A stretch of 54,763 nucleotides of DNA from Pararhizobium antarcticum (lineage in GTDB: Bacteria > Pseudomonadota > Alphaproteobacteria > Rhizobiales > Rhizobiaceae), in NCBI RefSeq assembly GCF_001885585.1, contig NZ_LSRP01000088.1, positions 1 through 54,763 on the forward strand, written 5' to 3'. The notes beneath the pieces were generated by a model. It searched no databases. It had not been told where the DNA came from and saw only the letters and a program-made list of their open reading frames with translations. The position numbers and the translations under genes were made by a program. Each line of letters begins with the position of its first letter. Position 1 is the first letter of the stretch. Below, in pieces: positions 52,180-54,763 of the stretch.

Positions 52180-52692
52180 ATGGACGAAATTGAGGGCGGC
52201 AAGCCAGCTGCAAAAAAGCCATCACCGATCGTGACCATTGCTGCGATCGGCGTGCTGACGCTTTTGGCGGGCGGCGGCGGCTGGATGCTGGGCGGCATGA
52301 TCGCACCACCGCCGGAAAACGCCGCTGCCGCTGCAGTCGAACCGGCCGGCGAGGAAGATGGCGGCAAGAAGAAGAAGGACGAGGGGCTGCCGCGGGTCGC
52401 GACAGAAGCCAACGGGATCGTCCAGCTTGAGGCAATCACCACGAACCTTGCCTACCCGTCCGAAAACTGGATTCGGCTGGAGGTTGCCCTCCAGTTCAAC
52501 GGTGCACCGGATGTCACCTTGTCGGAACAGATCCACCAGGATATTGCCGGCTATCTCAAGACGGTCTCGCTGCAGCAGATCCAGGGACCGCGTGGATTCC
52601 AGTATTTGAAGGATGATATCCAGGAACGGGTTGACCTTCGTTCCGAAGGACGCGTAACCAATGTGATCTTCAGGACATTTGTCATCCAATGA
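52180..52692 (+). CDS. fliL: Flagellar basal body-associated protein FliL
   Basis: 170-residue single-pass inner-membrane protein associated with the stator. A charged N-terminus is followed by the span about 18-40 (PIVTIAAIGVLTLLAGGGGW). A linker rich in Ala and Lys leads to the periplasmic stomatin-like domain (LAYPSENWIRLEVALQF, then SLQQIQGPRGFQYLKDDIQE). GTG 52174, two codons earlier, is an alternative start. The start of fliP follows eight bases after its stop. Confidence 0.92.
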   Translation: MDEIEGGKPAAKKPSPIVTIAAIGVLTLLAGGGGWMLGGMIAPPPENAAAAAVEPAGEEDGGKKKKDEGLPRVATEANGIVQLEAITTNLAYPSENWIRLEVALQFNGAPDVTLSEQIHQDIAGYLKTVSLQQIQGPRGFQYLKDDIQERVDLRSEGRVTNVIFRTFVIQ

Positions 52693-52699
52693 TTCGCCC

Positions 52700-53437
52700 A
52701 TGATCCGTACCGTCGCATTCATAGCCGCCATGATGGCGATGTCCGGTATTGCGGGTGCGCAGGGCTTTCCTGCGGACATCCTGACGCAGCCGATCGACGG
52801 CTCCGTGGCATCCTGGATCATCCGTACCTTCGGTCTTCTGACCGTGCTGTCGGTTGCGCCGGGCATCCTGATCATGGTCACCAGCTTTCCGCGCTTCGTG
52901 ATCGCCTTTGCGATCCTGCGCACCGGCATGGGCCTGGCGACGACGCCCTCGAACATGATCATGGTCAGTCTTGCGCTGTTCATGACCTTCTATGTCATGG
53001 CGCCGACCTTCGATCGGGCCTGGCAGACCGGTATCGATCCGCTGCTGAAAAACGAGATTTCCGAAACGGAAGCGATTGCGCGCGTGTCGGAGCCCTTCCG
53101 CGATTTCATGGCCGCCAATACCCGCGACAAGGATCTTCAGCTTTTCATCGATATCGCCGAGGAGAAGGGCCAGACCGTCGTCGTCGACGAGAAGGTCGAC
53201 CTGCGCGCTCTGGTGCCTGCCTTCATGATCTCGGAAATCCGCCGCGGGTTCGAGATCGGCTTCCTGATCATGCTGCCGTTTCTGGTCATCGATCTCGTGG
53301 TGGCCACCATCACCATGGCGATGGGCATGATGATGCTGCCGCCAACCTCGATTTCGCTGCCGTTCAAGATCCTGTTTTTCGTCTTGATCGACGGTTGGAA
53401 CCTGCTTGTCGGCAGCCTTGTCCGGTCTTTCAACTGA
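52700..53437 (+). CDS. fliP: Flagellar export gate protein FliP
   Basis: 245-residue inner-membrane protein of the export gate. A cleavable signal peptide (MIRTVAFIAAMMAMSGIAGA) is followed by about four membrane helices and the family motifs VTSFPRFVIAFAILRTGMGL and MGMMMLPPTSISLPFKILFF. ATG 52700 is chosen over a TTG seven codons upstream because it begins the signal peptide and gives the S. meliloti length. FliQ and FliR are not in the window. Confidence 0.95.
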   Translation: MIRTVAFIAAMMAMSGIAGAQGFPADILTQPIDGSVASWIIRTFGLLTVLSVAPGILIMVTSFPRFVIAFAILRTGMGLATTPSNMIMVSLALFMTFYVMAPTFDRAWQTGIDPLLKNEISETEAIARVSEPFRDFMAANTRDKDLQLFIDIAEEKGQTVVVDEKVDLRALVPAFMISEIRRGFEIGFLIMLPFLVIDLVVATITMAMGMMMLPPTSISLPFKILFFVLIDGWNLLVGSLVRSFN

Positions 53438-53760
53438 ACCGGCTTATGGTTAACTTTGCGTTTCTTTTCGAGGCGTTTAACCGCGGCATATTTTTTCATA
53501 AGCATCTGAATATATTGTAGTATTTTCGTTCCCCATAGTGTCCTCAGGGGAAATTCCGGCATATGCAAAAGCTCGAATAAACGGGCGTCTATTAAGCAAA
53601 TTACAAGCTATTGCTGCGACATTGTCCTGGCATAACGGGTTTGGCGACCTGCTCCTGAAAAGCAGCGCCAAGAGGCATGATGCCGATCCTTTATCACCGG
53701 TCCTTTTCAATCCGGTATGTCCCCTATCCTTTGTATTTTGTATCCTAGAGGGACAATCCT
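53438..53760. promoter_or_regulatory. Upstream region of the flagellin gene
   Basis: 323 bases without a supported gene, AT-rich in the first 180. It must contain the flagellin promoter. It includes TTAAC at 53450-53454 and TTTAACC near 53476, but not with the seven-base spacing of a CtrA site. A strict sigma-28 site was not found. AGAGGGA at 53747-53753 is the flagellin ribosome site. No intrinsic terminator for fliP was identified. Confidence 0.5.
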
Positions 53761-54732
53761 ATGACAAGCATTCTGACAAACTCCTCCGCCATGGCGGCAC
53801 TTTCCACCCTGCGTTCGATCTCCTCCGACATGGAATCGACCCAGGGCCGCATCTCGTCCGGCCTGCGCGTTGGCAGTGCTTCCGACAACGCCGCCTACTG
53901 GTCGATCGCCACCACCATGCGTTCGGACAACAAGGCGCTTTCGACGGTTCAGGATGCCCTCGGCCTTGGCGCTGCCAAGACCGACACAGCCTATACCGGT
54001 CTGAACGCCGCCATCGACGTGGTTTCCGAAATCAAGGCCAAGCTGGTTGCTGCCCGCGAACCGGGCGTCGACAAGACCAAGATCGACAAGGAAATCACCG
54101 AACTCAAGAACCAGCTGGTTTCGACGGCAACGTCGGCTTCGTTCTCCGGTGAAAACTGGCTCTACAACGATTCGACGACGGCGATCGGCACCAAGGAAAT
54201 GGTTGGCTCGTTCACCCGTTCCGCTTCCGGCTCGGTTTCGGTCGGCATCCTCGAATTCGATGCTGCGACTTCGGTCCTCATCGACACCGTCGATTCCGAC
54301 AACGGCCAGCTGACCAAGGCTATCGAAGTCGAGCAGGGCGCCAATGTCGGCACCGGCACGGCCAACGGCACCTACTACCTGGTGCTGGCTTCGGGCGGTA
54401 CCGCGCCGACCGGCGCAGATTCTATCTCGCTCACCTCCTCGACCAGCTCAGAAGACATCGATGGCATGATCAGCGCGGTTGACGCCATGCTGACGTCTTT
54501 GACGGACTCCGCTGCAACGCTCGGCGCCACCAACAAGCGCATCTCGATGCAGGATGACTTCATGGCCGACCTGATGGACGTTATCGACAAGGGTGTCGGT
54601 CGTCTCGTCGACGCCGACATGAACGAGGAATCGACACGCCTCAAGGCTCTGCAGACACAGCAGCAGCTCGGCATCCAGGCCCTGTCGATCGCCAACTCGG
54701 ACTCGCAGAACATCCTGTCGCTCTTCCGTTAA
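53761..54732 (+). CDS. flaA: Flagellin
   Basis: 323-residue filament protein. The conserved N-terminus (MTSILTNSSAMAALSTLRSI, then GRISSGLRVGSASDNAAYWS) and C-terminus (ALQTQQQLGIQALSIANSDS, ending LSLFR) form the D0/D1 coiled coils. The variable middle (about 150-220) is short, as in other rhizobial flagellins. It follows AGAGGGA with seven-base spacing. Rhizobia usually carry several flagellin genes in tandem and the window ends just after this one, so the symbol flaA is by position. Confidence 0.93.
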   Translation: MTSILTNSSAMAALSTLRSISSDMESTQGRISSGLRVGSASDNAAYWSIATTMRSDNKALSTVQDALGLGAAKTDTAYTGLNAAIDVVSEIKAKLVAAREPGVDKTKIDKEITELKNQLVSTATSASFSGENWLYNDSTTAIGTKEMVGSFTRSASGSVSVGILEFDAATSVLIDTVDSDNGQLTKAIEVEQGANVGTGTANGTYYLVLASGGTAPTGADSISLTSSTSSEDIDGMISAVDAMLTSLTDSAATLGATNKRISMQDDFMADLMDVIDKGVGRLVDADMNEESTRLKALQTQQQLGIQALSIANSDSQNILSLFR

Positions 54733-54763
54733 TCGGACCAGAAACGGCGCGGGCGGGCCATTC

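Noticed and set aside
53650-53700. Possible sigma-28 promoter before flagellin (GCCGATCC near 53680)
   Set aside because: The -10-like word lacks a -35 match at the required 15-base spacing, and rhizobial flagellins are usually controlled differently.
1-54763. CRISPR array, tRNA, rRNA, transposase or prophage
   Set aside because: No spaced direct repeats, RNA gene signatures, recombinase or phage genes were found on reading both strands. The only mobile-like elements are short palindromic repeats.

Overview
The window is chromosomal DNA of a Rhizobiaceae alphaproteobacterium (Rhizobium / Agrobacterium / Allorhizobium / Sinorhizobium range). Three things show this: a bioBFDAZ biotin operon with a BioR-type box; a rhaI / rhaD-rhaR-rhaSTPQUK rhamnose locus of the rhizobial type (aldolase-dehydrogenase fusion, ABC importer, RhaK kinase); and a rhizobial chemotaxis-flagellar locus (icpA-cheS-cheY1-cheA-cheW-cheR-cheB-cheY2-cheD-cheT, fliF, visN-visR, flhB, fliG-fliN-fliM-motA, flgF-fliI, flgBC-fliE-flgG-flgA-flgI-motE-flgH-fliL-fliP, flagellin). 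Species cannot be assigned from the sequence alone.

Layout. 1-5095: biotin operon bioBFDAZ, with stop/start overlaps at every junction and a near-consensus BioR operator 41 bases before bioB. 5238-10748: five same-strand genes for an N,N-dimethylformamidase large-subunit-like protein, a class III aminotransferase, a beta-keto-acid cleavage enzyme (BKACE/DUF849), a GNAT acetyltransferase and a histone-deacetylase-family (acetylpolyamine) amidohydrolase. Three of these are translationally overlapped. Their combined chemistry suggests an undescribed route for an amide or N-acetylated amino compound, and this is the most interesting unassigned system here. 11117-12815: small genes, including a 28-residue membrane peptide, a DUF930-like protein, a YbaK-family protein and a GlsB/YeaQ membrane protein. 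12994-24221: L-rhamnose transport and catabolism. rhaD and rhaI run leftward; the DeoR regulator, ABC importer, mutarotase and kinase run rightward from a shared regulatory region with phased repeats. A 52-codon PMP3-family gene sits on the opposite strand between rhaD and rhaI. A RIME-like palindromic repeat separates rhaS from rhaT.

24222-25048 is a gene-poor spacer with a 37-residue membrane peptide and a palindromic repeat just before the chemotaxis operon. 25049-33667: chemotaxis operon, closed by an intrinsic terminator. 34009-38059: fliF with a strong terminator, then an AT-rich 860-base spacer carrying an exact TTAA-N7-TTAA (CtrA-type) site before the LuxR-type master regulators visN and visR. 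38113-43430 (minus strand): motA-fliM-fliN-fliG, an unusually strong terminator-like hairpin, then flhB and a small coupled gene. 43615-53437 (plus strand): DUF1217 gene, flgF, fliI, a membrane protein, then the rod/ring/export genes flgB to fliP. 53761-54732: the first flagellin gene.

The right half therefore encodes one functional unit: signal processing (CheA with two CheYs), the VisNR regulatory input, the switch (FliG/M/N), the stator (MotA), the export gate (FlhB, FliP), the ATPase (FliI), the rod and rings (FlgB/C/F/G/H/I, FliE/F/L) and the filament. No tRNA, rRNA, CRISPR array, transposase or prophage gene was seen.
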